Numbered from the stretch's first letter, positions 48,101-58,263 are shown. The stretch: DNA of 64,000 nucleotides from Membranipora membranacea (GCA_914767715.1 OU612065.1:28520001-28584000), one strand, 5' to 3'. Notes: generated by a model not told the origin, from the sequence alone. Program-made: numbers and translations.

Positions 48101-49879
48101 GGCCGTAAAAAACACCAAGGGTCCCCCTTTGTTACTTTTTATAATTTTAAAGTCGCTCTCATCTCTGTTCTATTTATCGTAGGATTTTCATATTCTGGAA
48201 TTTGAATGAGGCCAATATGGCCATCAACTGGTCAGAGTTTAAAAGAAATCCGATGGCTTTTTAATTTTTTCGCCTGCCGTTTGGCATGTTTTTTTATGTC
48301 AAAATTGGCCCTCGTTAAAAATGTTGCTGACGCCAATCTAAGAGTGGCAGCCCCGAACGGTTTTCCGTTCCAAAGTCAGCATGAAGTTCCACACGGTATA
48401 GAGTAGGTTAGAAGGCAATCTATTTTTTAATCTGGCCGTAAAAAACACCAAGGGTCCCCCCTTTGTTACTTTTTATAATTTTAAAGTCGCTCTCATCTCT
48501 GTTCTATTTATCGTAGGATCTTCATATTCTGGAATTTGAATGAGGCCAATGAGGCCATCAACTGGTCAGAGTTTAAAAGAAATCCGATGGCTTTTTAATT
48601 TTTTCGCCTGCCGTTTGGCATGTTTTTTTATGTCAAAATTGGCCCTCGTTAAAAATGTTGCTGACGCCAATCTAAGAGTGGCAGCCCCGAACGGTTTTCC
48701 GTTCCAAAGTCAGCATGAAGTTCCACACGGTATAGAGTAGGTTAGAAGGCAATCTATTTTTTAATTTGGCCGTAAAAAACACCAAGGGTCCCCCCTTTGT
48801 TACTTTTGATAATTTTAAAGTCGCTCTCATCTCTGTTCTATTTATCGTAGGATCTTCATATTCTGGAATTTGAATGAGGCCAATGAGGCCATCAACTGGT
48901 CAGAGTTTAAAAGAAATCCGATGGCTTTTTAATTTTTTCGCCTGCCGTTTGGCATGTTTTTTTATGTCAAAATTGGCCCTCGTTAAAAATGTTGCTGACG
49001 CCAATCTAAGAGTGGCAGCCCCGAACGGTTTTCCGTTCCAAAGTCAGCATGAAGTTCCACACGGTATAGAGTAGGTTAGAAGGCAATCTATTTTTTAATT
49101 TGGCCGTAAAAAACACCAGAGGTCCCCCCTTTGTTACTTTTTATAATTTTAAAGTCGCTCTCATCTCTGTTCTATTTATCGTAGGATCTTCATAATTATT
49201 CTGGAATTTGAATGAGGCCAATGAGGCCCTCAACTGGTCAGAGTTTAAAAGAAATCCGATGGCTTTTTAATTTTTTCGCCTGCCGTTTGGCATGTTTTTT
49301 TATGTCAAAATTGGCCCTCGTTAAAAATGTTGCTGACGCCAATCTAAGAGTGGCAGCCCCGAACGGTTTTCCGTTCCAAAGTCAGCATGAAATTCCACAC
49401 GGTATAGAGTAGGTTAGAAGGCAATCTATTTTTTAATCTGGCCGTAAAAAACACCAGAGGTCCCCCCTTTGTTACTTTTTATAATTTTAAAGTCGCTCTC
49501 ATCTCTGTTCTATTTATCGTAGGATCTTCATATTCTGGAATTTGAATGAGGCCAATGAGGCCATCAACTGGTCAGAGTTTAAAAGAAATCCGATGGCTTT
49601 TTAATTTTTTCGCCTGCCGTTTGGCATGTTTTTTTATGTCAAAATTGGCCCTTGTTAAAAATGTTGCTGACGCCAATCTAAGAGTGGCAGCCCCGAACGG
49701 TTTTCCGTTCCAAAGTCAGCATGAAATTCCACACGGTATAGAGTAGGTTAGAAGGCAATCTATTTTTTAATCTGGCCGTAAAAAACACCAAGGGTCCCCC
49801 CTTTGTTACTTTTTATAATTTTAAAGTCGCTCTCATCTCTGTTCTATTTATCGTAGGATCTTCATATTCTGGAATTTGA
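42197..49879. repeat. Most diverged part of array II
   Basis: Copies here carry many private single-base changes, several lost bases and no clean higher-order period. Shared marks still link some copies. For instance aaatttgcc occurs in copies starting 46537 and 47539 (1002 bp apart), and accagaggtcc in neighbouring copies starting 48874 and 49212. The region looks older or less often homogenised than the flanking arrays. Confidence 0.75.
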
Positions 49880-51881
49880 ATGAGGCCAATGAGGCCATCA
49901 ACTGGTCAGAGTTTAAAAGAAATCCAATGGCTTTTTAATTTTTTCACCTGCCTTTTGTCATGTTTTTTTATGTCAAAATTGGCCCTCGTTAAAAACGTTG
50001 CTGACGCCAATCTAAGAGGGGCAGCCCCGAACGGTTTTCCGTTCCAAAGTCAGCATGAAATTCCATACGGTATAGAGTAGGTTAGAAGGCAATCTATTTT
50101 TTAATCTGGCCGTAAAAAACACCAAGGGTCCCCTCTTTGTTACTTTTTATAATTTTAAAGTCGCTCTCATCTCTGTTCTATTTATCGTAGGATCTTCATA
50201 TTCTGGAATTTGAATGAGGCCAATGAGGCCATCAACTGGTCAGAGTTTAAAAGAAATCCGATGGCTTTTTAATTTTTTCACCTGCCTTTTGTCATGTTTT
50301 TTTATGTCAAAATTGGCCCTCGTTAAAAATGTTGCTGACGCCAATCTAAGAGGGGCAGCCCCGAACGGTTTTCCGTTCCAAAGTCAGCATGAAATCCCAC
50401 ACGGTATAGAGTAGGTTAGAAGGCAATCTATTTTTTAATCTGGCCGTAAAAAACACCAAGGGTCCCCCCTTTGTTACTTTTTATAATTTTAAAGTCGCTC
50501 TCATCTCTGTTCTATTTATCGTAGGATCTTCATATTCTGGAATTTGAATGAGGCCAATGAGGCCATCATCTGGTCAGAGTTTAAAAGAAATCCAATGGCT
50601 TTTTAATTTTTTCACCTGCCTTTTGTCATGTTTTTTTATGTCAAAATTGGCCCTCGTTAAAAATGTTGCTGACGCCAATCTAAGAGGGGCAGCCCCGAAC
50701 GGTTTTCCGTTCCAAAGTCAGCATGAAATTCCACACGGTATAGAGTAGGTTAGAAGGCAATCTATTTTTTAATCTGGCCGTAAAAAACACCAAGGGTCCC
50801 CCCTTTGTTACTTTTTATAATTTTAAAGTCGCTCTCATCTCTGTTCTATTTATCGTAGGATCTTCATATTCTGGAATTTGAATGAGGCCAATGAGGCCAT
50901 CAACTGGTCAGAGTTTAAAAGAAATCCGATGGCTTTTTAATTTTTTCGCCTGCCGTTTGGCATGTTTTTTTATATCAAAATTGGCCCTCGTTAAAAATGT
51001 TGCTGACGCCAATCTAAGAGGGGCAGCCCCGAACGGTTTTCCGTTCCAAAGTCAGCATGAAATTCCACACGGTATAGAGTAGGTTAGAAGGCAATCTATT
51101 TTTTAATCTGGCCGTAAAAAACACCAAGGGTCCCCCCTTTGTTACTTTTTATAATTTTAAAGTCGCTCTCATCTCTGTTCTATTTATCGTAGGATCTTCA
51201 TATTCTGGAATTTGAATGAGGCCAATGAGGCCATCAACTGGTCAGAGTTTAAAAGAAATCCGATGGCTTTTTAATTTTGTCGCCTGCCGTTTGGCATGTT
51301 TTTTTATGTCAAAATTGGCCCCCGTTAAAAATGTTGCTGACGCCAATCTAAGAGTGGCAGCCCCGAACGGTTTTCCGTTCCAAGTCAGCATGAAATTCCA
51401 CACGGTATAGAGTAGGTTAGAAGGCAATCTATTTTTTAATCTGGCCGTAAAAAACACCAAGGGTCCCCTCTTTGTTACTTTTTATAATTTTAAAGTCGCT
51501 CTCATCTCTGTTCTATTTATCGTAGGATCTTCATATTCTGGAATTTGAATGAGGCCAATGAGGCCATCAACTGGTCAGAGTTGAAAAGAAATCCGATGGC
51601 TTTTTAATTTTTTCACCTGCCTTTTGTCATGTTTTTTTATGTCAAAATTGGCCCTCGTTAAAAATGTTGCTGACGCCAATCTAAGAGGGGCAGCCCCGAA
51701 CGGTTTTCCGTTCCAAAGTCAGCATGAAATTCCACACGGTATAGAGTAGGTTAGAAGGCAATCTATTTTTCAATCTGGCCATAAAAACACCAAGGGTCCC
51801 CCCTTTGTTACTTTTTATAATTTTAAAGTCGCTCTCATCTCTGTTCTATTTATCGTAGGATCTTCATATTCTGGAATTTGA
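49880..51881. repeat. Satellite block with a second subtype (tcacctgccttttgtcatg)
   Basis: Copies starting at 49880, 50214, 50548 and 51549 share three linked changes within 14 bp (tcgcctgccgtttggcatg becomes tcacctgccttttgtcatg). The intervening copies at 50882 and 51216 lack them, and the one at 51216 is of the gagtggc type. Apart from that copy, gaggggc returns in this block. It is the transition from the central to the right-hand subtype. Confidence 0.85.
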
Positions 51882-52218
51882 ATGAGGCCAATGAGGCCAT
51901 CAACTGGTCAGAGTTTAAAAGAAATCCGATGGCTTTTTAATTTTTTCGCCTGCCGTTTGGCATGTTTTTTTATGTCAAAATTGGCCCTCGTTAAAAATGT
52001 TGCTGACGCCAATCTAAGAGGGGCAGCCCCGAACGGTTTTCTGTTCCAAAGTCAGCATGAAATTCCACACGGTATAGAGTAGGTTAGAAGGCAATCTATT
52101 TTTTAATCTGGCCGTAAAAAACACCAAGGGTCCCCCCTTTGTTACTTTTTATAATTTTAAAGTCGCTCTCATCTCTGTTCTATTTATCGTAGGATCTTCA
52201 TATTCTGGAATTTGAATG

Positions 52219-52223
52219 AGGCC
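52219..52223. other. Target-site duplication AGGCC, left copy
   Basis: AGGCC (monomer bases 4-8) lies directly before the LTR and is repeated at 58264-58268. Joining the flanks with one copy gives exactly 334 bp (8 + 331 - 5). A 5-bp duplication is usual for BEL/Pao elements. Confidence 0.95.
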
Positions 52224-52750
52224 TGTAGCTGCGGTGAGCTTCGTGCACGCCCTCACTGATAGTCTGGGAGCGTGGGCTACGCTTGCTCACCATGCTATGT
52301 GTTGCCTTTGTTATCTGGCCAATTCAAGCTCCAATTAGTGCACTGTGTGGACATTCTTTTGTTGTGAATTGACAGGATTTTAACTGTAAATCAGTGTCTC
52401 ACAGACACCCATGGTGATAGCAGCTCAAACCAATAGTCATCAGGTTTACTGCTATGAACAGGATACTGTTTTCAGATTAAAATAAACAGTTTATTCCAAA
52501 CTATAACTTTACGCAGCATATGCCTTACCTAATAGGCCAAAGAGGTATGTTTTGTTTTCATATCCATTTTCTTTTTATTAATTGACACTAACTTTAATTT
52601 AATGTATATCTCTTGCTGCAATTTCTTTTTGATGTAATGATTACCGAACACGACTGCTTATATTACCTGTTCCTTACACCATGAATTTTATTTGCAGTTT
52701 TACTAAATAAAGTACGATTCTGCCAAAGACAAAGTGTATATGCTGTGACA
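52224..52750 (+). repeat. 5' LTR (527 bp)
   Basis: It begins TGTAGCTGCGG and ends TGCTGTGACA. It reads the same as 57737-58263. An AATAAA at 52706-52711 lies about 40 bp before the end, a reasonable polyadenylation signal when the 3' copy is used. I see no clear TATA box. Confidence 0.97.
52706..52711 (+). promoter_or_regulatory. AATAAA polyadenylation signal in the 5' LTR
   Basis: AATAAA lies within ctaaataaagtac near the LTR end. The functional copy would be the one in the 3' LTR. Confidence 0.5.
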
Positions 52751-52795
52751 GTAAAACTCTGTGCCTTGGAGCTACATTGAATATCTGAGCAACCA

Positions 52796-52853
52796 AGAAG
52801 TGCATCTAAAGCTGTCATCTCGATAGAAGTACATCTAAAGCTGTCATCTCGAT
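52796..52853 (+). repeat. 29-bp direct tandem duplication
   Basis: Two units beginning agaagt and ending atctcgat differ at one base (tgcatc or tacatc). They lie 46 bp after the LTR. Their role is unknown. Confidence 0.85.
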
Positions 52854-52961
52854 CTCAATCTAACGTCACATCTGCCCCACAGTTACATCAGGCACATGGC
52901 GTCATCGTGATTTAAATCCGACTCATCGACAGCTCTAAGCTACGCTCTAAGCTAGTACTCG

Positions 52962-53003
52962 CTTCTACTATATCTGTGCTCACTTCTACTATATCTGTGC
53001 TCA
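52962..53003 (+). repeat. 21-bp direct tandem duplication
   Basis: Two identical units beginning cttctactatat and ending gtgctca lie in the retrotransposon leader. Confidence 0.85.
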
Positions 53004-53384
53004 CTCTCCGCTCCATCATGGTACAACCGTCAACTGTAAGTTATTCTTCTGGATCTACTCTCTTCTGCTGCTCGTGTGAGGGAATCTAAGCCGGTGATTT
53101 AATTTGACTAAATAGAATTTTTTTTGATTAAATAGAATTTTTTGATTAAACAGAATTTTTCTTGATTAGATTTGATTTAAATTGAGCCTGTCAATTTTTT
53201 CACTTTGTTACACAGCAAGTAGGGTGTTTACATAGTGCAATCCTTGGAGCTTGTTGTTGGTCGGTGACATTGGCATCCTTGCTGGTTTGCAATCTATGCC
53301 TGTGCTTCTGGGCGTCAGTGTGGGCTTATTCGTTGATCATTGTTGTTATACTCCCCTCGGCTCATTCTTTGGCTCGTCATCAAA

Positions 53385-56300
53385 ATGGCATCTAGTAGTG
53401 TTTATACTTCCGATGAATTGGTTGGGGAGCGCAATGCTGATCTCCGGAGCATTCTTAGGGAGGCGGGGAAGCCCTCATATGGTAATAAGGCAGCACTCAT
53501 TCAAAGGATACTTAGCCACAGGTTAAAAAGGTCTGACACAATTAAATCATCCATTGAGCAGAAGCTTGAATCTATCCATGAAATGGAGAAAAATCTCTCC
53601 ACATTAAAATCTGAGCTTGTTGCTTTGGAATCGTCTGCTACTGCCAATAAATCTAAACATGTAGCAGATACAGAGTGCAATCCTTTAACCTACACATTTC
53701 AGGCGGCAGCACCAAATATTTCTATACCAGCTATTATACATAATCTAGATGATTCAGATTCTGACCATGATTCTTATTCGACGCCAGTCAGATCATATAG
53801 GAAGGAAGAATTTGTGCCAACTCCTGCACCTAGATTATCGAAAACTGCTGCCTTCAGTTCAGTTAAATTAGCTCATATCACCAGAAATGAAAGCTTTCGG
53901 GATCATTTAGATAATCAAGCTAGCAGACTAGCTAGCCATCAGAGCACTAGACCTAAACCTTTGCCACGTTTATCTTGTAATACGCCATCCATGAATAGCC
54001 AACAAGCTGAGCTGTATTATAATCATCATAGCCAACCATGCGTAAATAGTACTCCAGAACCTCCATACAATAGACCTATTGTCTCGGACACAGTTGTACA
54101 ATGTCGTGATAATGGAACCCTGGTAGCTAAGCCTCCATTAGCCAGTGCACATGCTCATTTAGCTAGTCATAGTGGTAGCTCATGTAACTGTAGCTTGCAG
54201 ACAGCCCTGTTAGAGAAAATATCTGAGAGTATTAGCGATGCTCATTATCCTATTGTAGAGCCAAATATTTTCTCTGGTGATATTATGTTATATCAGGAAT
54301 GGCGTAAGCAATTCATGAACTTCATCAATCGGAAAAAGCATATGAGTTCTGATGACAAACTGTATCACTTGCAAAAGTATACATCAGGCGAAGCTGCTGA
54401 GGCTGTACGAGGCTATTGTATTCTGAAATCTGAACAAGCGTTCACTGATGCTATTGATACTCTTGATAACGACTACGGCAGCTCATTTTTGGCAGCACAG
54501 GCGTTCAGTAAGAAACTAAAAAACTGGCCAAAAGTCCCTCCCAACGATCCAAAGGCACTCAAGCGTCTTACCAATTACCTGAAACAGTGCAGAGCAGCTA
54601 TGGCCGATATACCACACCTAACTAATCTTGATAGCTGCTCTGAAAATCAGAAAATCCTAGCGCTTCTGCCTGACTACTTAGTAAATAAGTGGAATGAACG
54701 TGTGACTGAGTATATGATTGCTAATGCTGACGACTATCCTAGTTTTAGCATGTTCGTAGAATATCTAATCAGACAAACAAAATCTGCTAACAATCCTATA
54801 TCATCACTAACAGCCGTACGGCAGTTAGCAGTCATACCTCAATCTAGTCACTCTAAACTAGTGTCACCAACCCCAGCTCCAAGATCCAGACCTGTTCGTG
54901 CTGTGACTAATAATAGTGTGAATGAAGAAAAGCACCATAAATCTGAATGTATCATCTGTCATGGTACAGACCATAGGTACGTGGCTCAGTGCAAGAGCTT
55001 CAAGACAATGGATCAATCTGCTAAGCTAAAATCAGTGAGAGATCATAAATTATGCTTCCGATGCTTGGGTCAGGGTCATGGTGTGAAAACATGTGATAAA
55101 ACGTGGAAATGTAGATTGTGTAAAGGTTCTCGGCATCATTCGTTGCTCCATGATGCTGATAATCAGCCTGAAACAAACAGTGAGAAGACAATTCCACAAG
55201 CTGCGTGTACAAACACCCATATCATGTTAGAAACTCGTAGAATATTCACTAAGATTGTCCCAGTGTGGCTTTCAACTGATGAAAACCCAGATAGCGAGTT
55301 TTTGACCTATGCCCTCTTGGACGATCAGTCTAACAAGACATTCATCACAAATGATCTTGCCTCTAAGATTACAGCCAGATCTGAAGCTACACCCTTGAAA
55401 ATATCAACGATGACCAGTCAGAAGTGTGCCGTTACATCTAGGAAGTTTCATGGGTTGAGAGTTCGTGGGTTCTACTGCGGCAACATTGTCAAGATGCCTC
55501 CTACATTCAGTCGCCAATACATACCATATATTCAGTCAAGTATTCCTTTATGTGATGACATAGATAAATACAATCATCTCAGACCAATATCTCATCTGAT
55601 CGCCCCTAAGCTGAACTGTGGCGTTGATATTCTAATAGGTAGAGATTGTATTGCAACTACTCGCTATCAACAGCTTATTGAGGCACCTGAAAACACACCA
55701 TGCGCAGTGAAAACACCAGTAGGTTGGTGTATTCTTGGTCCGGCCGGTGAGGATGAGCCTGTGATACATAATGATTTTGTAGATGAATTAGGGATTAGCC
55801 ATGCATTGCTCTGTCAACCTATAGATGAATGTAATCAACTCACAAATAGTCTTGACCCCATACTGTCTCAGCCTGAGGTTACTGTAGCGCTTCAAACTGA
55901 GGTGCAGGAGTTATCTCCCTCTGATCTCATTAAACTAGTGTGTGATGCTGACTTTCTCTCAGTCGATTCTAAAACTATGTCACAACAGGATATGAAATTT
56001 CTTGAAATACTAGACAACCAAACATATCAAGATGAAGACATGTTTTACACTATGCCTCTGCCGTTCAAGACAGACTCTCCTAGCCTGTCTAACAACTATC
56101 ATGCTGCACTGACCAGGTTTGAGTATCTCCAGTCAAAATTTCAGCGCAATCCCGATTATGCTAAGCAATATTATGAGTTCATGCAGGGTGTGATTGATCG
56201 TGGGGAAGCTGAAAAGGTACCAAGTTCAGAACTAAAAAAGAGGGAGTGTTGGTATTTACCACATCACGGGGTTTTCCACAAACAGAAGAAGAAAATTCGT

Positions 56301-57347
56301 GTTGTGTTCGACTGTTCTGCTAAATACCAAGGGGTGAGCCTGAATGACACACTATTACAAGGTCCCGATCTCAACAATCCTCTCATAGGTGTTCTGCTAA
56401 GATTTAGAAGAAATCAAGTTGCCATTTCTTGTGATGTAGAGAAAATGTACCACAGGTTTAGGGTAACTCCAAATCAGCGTGACTATCTCAGATTTATATG
56501 GTTAGAGCAGGGTAAGCCTGTTGTGTATAGGATGCGTGTGCACATTTTTGGGGCACGATCTTCTCCAAACTGTGCCAAGTATGGGCTAAACAGACTAGCC
56601 GCAGACTATGCTAATGACCCAGCTAAATCGTTCATATCATCAAACTTTTATGTCGACGATGGTCTAGGTAGTGTCAGTTCAGTACCTGAAGCAATCAATC
56701 TTCTAAATCAGACTAGGGATGTGTGCGCTAAAGCTAATCTACGGGTTCACAAGCTTCTAAGCAACAAGCCAGAAGTTCTACAAGCATTCCCAGCATCAGA
56801 CTGTGCAGTAGTAACTGACAATGTCAATCTATGTAGCTCTACAGAGCGAGCCCTGGGTCTCTTGTGGTCATTAGAATCTGATTCATTCAAGTTTGAGTTC
56901 ACCGCATCAGATCAACCATACACACGCAGAAACATGCTGTCTAATATTGCATCATTGTACGACCCACTGGGATTAATCTCCCCTCTCATACTGTCAGGCC
57001 GTATTATTCTTCAGAATGCATGCAGATCAGGATATGGCTGGGATGAAATCTTGAGCGATGACTATGCTGAACAATGGGCTGTTTGGAACAAAAACATGTC
57101 TAGTTTGTCAAATCTAAATATTCAGCGGGTCGTCAATCCTCCAGATTTCAACGCAGTCAAACAAGAAATACACACATTCGCAGATGCAAGCCTATCAGGA
57201 TATGGAGCATGCTCATATCTCAGATCCATCAATGATAAGGGTGAAGTACATTGTACTCTGAATAAATTGTCTGACAAAACATCTATTCTTGTACGACCCA
57301 TAACCAAGCTTGTGTTGTTGGTCGAAACCAGTAGAAGTGCTTGCTAA
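53385..57347 (+). CDS. Gag-Pol polyprotein of BEL/Pao element, lacking most of RNase H and integrase
   Basis: A single frame of 1320 residues. I chose the ATG at 53385 over one 15 codons upstream because its context (tcaaaATGg) is better and a domain starts at once. Residues about 5-48 resemble a SAP fold (LRSILREAGKPSYGNKAALI), followed by a likely coiled coil at about 50-85. A Gag region at about 290-440 resembles DUF1759. Zinc knuckles lie at 522-536, 557-570 and 576-589. An A17-type aspartic protease centre ALLDDQS has its Asp at 646, with DDQS in place of the classic DTG. The reverse transcriptase has its first Asp at 1017 (SCDVEKMY) and YVDD at 1089-1092. LYDPLGLISP at about 1190 is typical of the family. 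RNase H begins at FADAS (Asp 1267) but stops near residue 1292. There the frame passes into RPITKLVLL, which looks like the usual C-terminal end after integrase. Codon use is AT-rich like the rest of the element. Confidence 0.93.
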   Translation: MASSSVYTSDELVGERNADLRSILREAGKPSYGNKAALIQRILSHRLKRSDTIKSSIEQKLESIHEMEKNLSTLKSELVALESSATANKSKHVADTECNPLTYTFQAAAPNISIPAIIHNLDDSDSDHDSYSTPVRSYRKEEFVPTPAPRLSKTAAFSSVKLAHITRNESFRDHLDNQASRLASHQSTRPKPLPRLSCNTPSMNSQQAELYYNHHSQPCVNSTPEPPYNRPIVSDTVVQCRDNGTLVAKPPLASAHAHLASHSGSSCNCSLQTALLEKISESISDAHYPIVEPNIFSGDIMLYQEWRKQFMNFINRKKHMSSDDKLYHLQKYTSGEAAEAVRGYCILKSEQAFTDAIDTLDNDYGSSFLAAQAFSKKLKNWPKVPPNDPKALKRLTNYLKQCRAAMADIPHLTNLDSCSENQKILALLPDYLVNKWNERVTEYMIANADDYPSFSMFVEYLIRQTKSANNPISSLTAVRQLAVIPQSSHSKLVSPTPAPRSRPVRAVTNNSVNEEKHHKSECIICHGTDHRYVAQCKSFKTMDQSAKLKSVRDHKLCFRCLGQGHGVKTCDKTWKCRLCKGSRHHSLLHDADNQPETNSEKTIPQAACTNTHIMLETRRIFTKIVPVWLSTDENPDSEFLTYALLDDQSNKTFITNDLASKITARSEATPLKISTMTSQKCAVTSRKFHGLRVRGFYCGNIVKMPPTFSRQYIPYIQSSIPLCDDIDKYNHLRPISHLIAPKLNCGVDILIGRDCIATTRYQQLIEAPENTPCAVKTPVGWCILGPAGEDEPVIHNDFVDELGISHALLCQPIDECNQLTNSLDPILSQPEVTVALQTEVQELSPSDLIKLVCDADFLSVDSKTMSQQDMKFLEILDNQTYQDEDMFYTMPLPFKTDSPSLSNNYHAALTRFEYLQSKFQRNPDYAKQYYEFMQGVIDRGEAEKVPSSELKKRECWYLPHHGVFHKQKKKIRVVFDCSAKYQGVSLNDTLLQGPDLNNPLIGVLLRFRRNQVAISCDVEKMYHRFRVTPNQRDYLRFIWLEQGKPVVYRMRVHIFGARSSPNCAKYGLNRLAADYANDPAKSFISSNFYVDDGLGSVSSVPEAINLLNQTRDVCAKANLRVHKLLSNKPEVLQAFPASDCAVVTDNVNLCSSTERALGLLWSLESDSFKFEFTASDQPYTRRNMLSNIASLYDPLGLISPLILSGRIILQNACRSGYGWDEILSDDYAEQWAVWNKNMSSLSNLNIQRVVNPPDFNAVKQEIHTFADASLSGYGACSYLRSINDKGEVHCTLNKLSDKTSILVRPITKLVLLVETSRSAC

Positions 57348-57728
57348 ACCTTCGTCTCATAAGCCTCTGTGTTTCCTATCTTTTTCTACTCATTTATATG
57401 TACTTTGTCAATAAAATAAATAAAAGACGCAAATCTGTTAAACTTTTTCTCTTTACAAAAAAAAAAAAATAAATAACTGTGACATAATTCTCTGTCAAAA
57501 AGGATCAAGCATTATGCATAGTCTCATGGTGATGTGTTCAACATTGTGTAAACCTGTTTGTTTCCAACGGAAGGAGTTCTGTCAGTTTGCTGATTGGAGT
57601 TGCTTCCCTTTAATCCCTGGGCTGCTCAGCGGGATCAGTATGCTTTGAGGCCTCAGGTGTTCCTGATTCCGGTTCTGACGTAGTGTGGCAATTCTGGTTT
57701 CCATTAGTGAGGAATCACTGGGTGATTC
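57348..57728 (+). other. 3' non-coding region of the retrotransposon
   Basis: It holds overlapping AATAAA-type signals (near 57412-57424), a run of 13 A at 57457-57469 and a following sequence without a sizeable plus-strand frame. A minus-strand frame at 57582-57806 crosses into the LTR and shows no domain, so I treat it as chance. The A run could be ordinary or could mark joined RNA ends. Confidence 0.6.
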
Positions 57729-57736
57729 GGGGGGAG
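57729..57736 (+). promoter_or_regulatory. Polypurine tract
   Basis: GGGGGGAG lies directly before the 3' LTR (TGTAGC). This is the expected place for the primer of plus-strand DNA synthesis. Confidence 0.85.
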
Positions 57737-58263
57737 TGTAGCTGCGGTGAGCTTCGTGCACGCCCTCACTGATAGTCTGGGAGCGTGGGCTACGCTTGCT
57801 CACCATGCTATGTGTTGCCTTTGTTATCTGGCCAATTCAAGCTCCAATTAGTGCACTGTGTGGACATTCTTTTGTTGTGAATTGACAGGATTTTAACTGT
57901 AAATCAGTGTCTCACAGACACCCATGGTGATAGCAGCTCAAACCAATAGTCATCAGGTTTACTGCTATGAACAGGATACTGTTTTCAGATTAAAATAAAC
58001 AGTTTATTCCAAACTATAACTTTACGCAGCATATGCCTTACCTAATAGGCCAAAGAGGTATGTTTTGTTTTCATATCCATTTTCTTTTTATTAATTGACA
58101 CTAACTTTAATTTAATGTATATCTCTTGCTGCAATTTCTTTTTGATGTAATGATTACCGAACACGACTGCTTATATTACCTGTTCCTTACACCATGAATT
58201 TTATTTGCAGTTTTACTAAATAAAGTACGATTCTGCCAAAGACAAAGTGTATATGCTGTGACA
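57737..58263 (+). repeat. 3' LTR (527 bp)
   Basis: By eye it is the same as the 5' LTR along its full length and ends TGCTGTGACA just before the duplicated AGGCC. It contains AATAAA at 58219-58224. Confidence 0.97.
58219..58224 (+). promoter_or_regulatory. AATAAA polyadenylation signal in the 3' LTR
   Basis: It lies about 40 bp before the LTR end, in the same context as in the 5' copy. It is the likely signal for ending the element transcript. Confidence 0.55.

Larger units (their letters stand above)
32529..52223. repeat. 334-bp satellite array II (58 complete monomers)
   Basis: The array resumes at monomer base 17 with the duplicated CAT, then runs from 32847 to 52215 as 58 monomers with a net loss of 3 bp. 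It stops at monomer base 8 where the LTR element enters. Copies vary more than in arrays I and III. Several have lost one base. One has gained 4 bp: the monomer starting at 48874 is 338 bp long because the next boundary reads cttcataattattctgg. The copy starting near 42530 has lost the recurring ATG. A single gaggggc-type copy starts at 47872 amid gagtggc copies. No host gene interrupts it. Confidence 0.97.
52751..53384 (+). other. Leader of the retrotransposon, no gene
   Basis: These 634 bp run between the 5' LTR and the Gag-Pol start. They hold a 29-bp tandem duplication (52796-52853), a 21-bp tandem duplication (52962-53003) and three or four degenerate copies of gattaaatagaattttt (53105-53175). 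I find no primer-binding site directly after the LTR: no TGG followed by a recognisable tRNA 3' complement. A 91-codon frame at 53251-53526 overlaps the Gag start in another phase and is not counted as a gene. Confidence 0.7.
52224..58263 (+). mobile_element. BEL/Pao LTR retrotransposon, 6040 bp, internally deleted
   Basis: It has two 527-bp LTRs starting TGTAGC and ending TGACA, a 5-bp target duplication, a purine tract before the 3' LTR, and one long Gag-Pol frame. That frame has a zinc-knuckle trio, an A17-type protease, a YVDD reverse transcriptase and the start of RNase H. This order and the third knuckle of the form CxxCx4Hx4H are typical of BEL/Pao. Most of RNase H and integrase are missing, so the copy would need enzymes from a complete relative. 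The LTRs look identical by eye over their full length, which points to a recent insertion. Confidence 0.95.

Noticed and set aside
52751-52800. tRNA primer-binding site after the 5' LTR
   Set aside because: The first TGG lies over 25 bp downstream (cttggagctac), and its complement does not fit the layout of a tRNA 3' end.
57582-57806. 74-codon minus-strand frame near the 3' LTR
   Set aside because: It crosses the LTR boundary and has no family features. An env-like or antisense gene is not supported.
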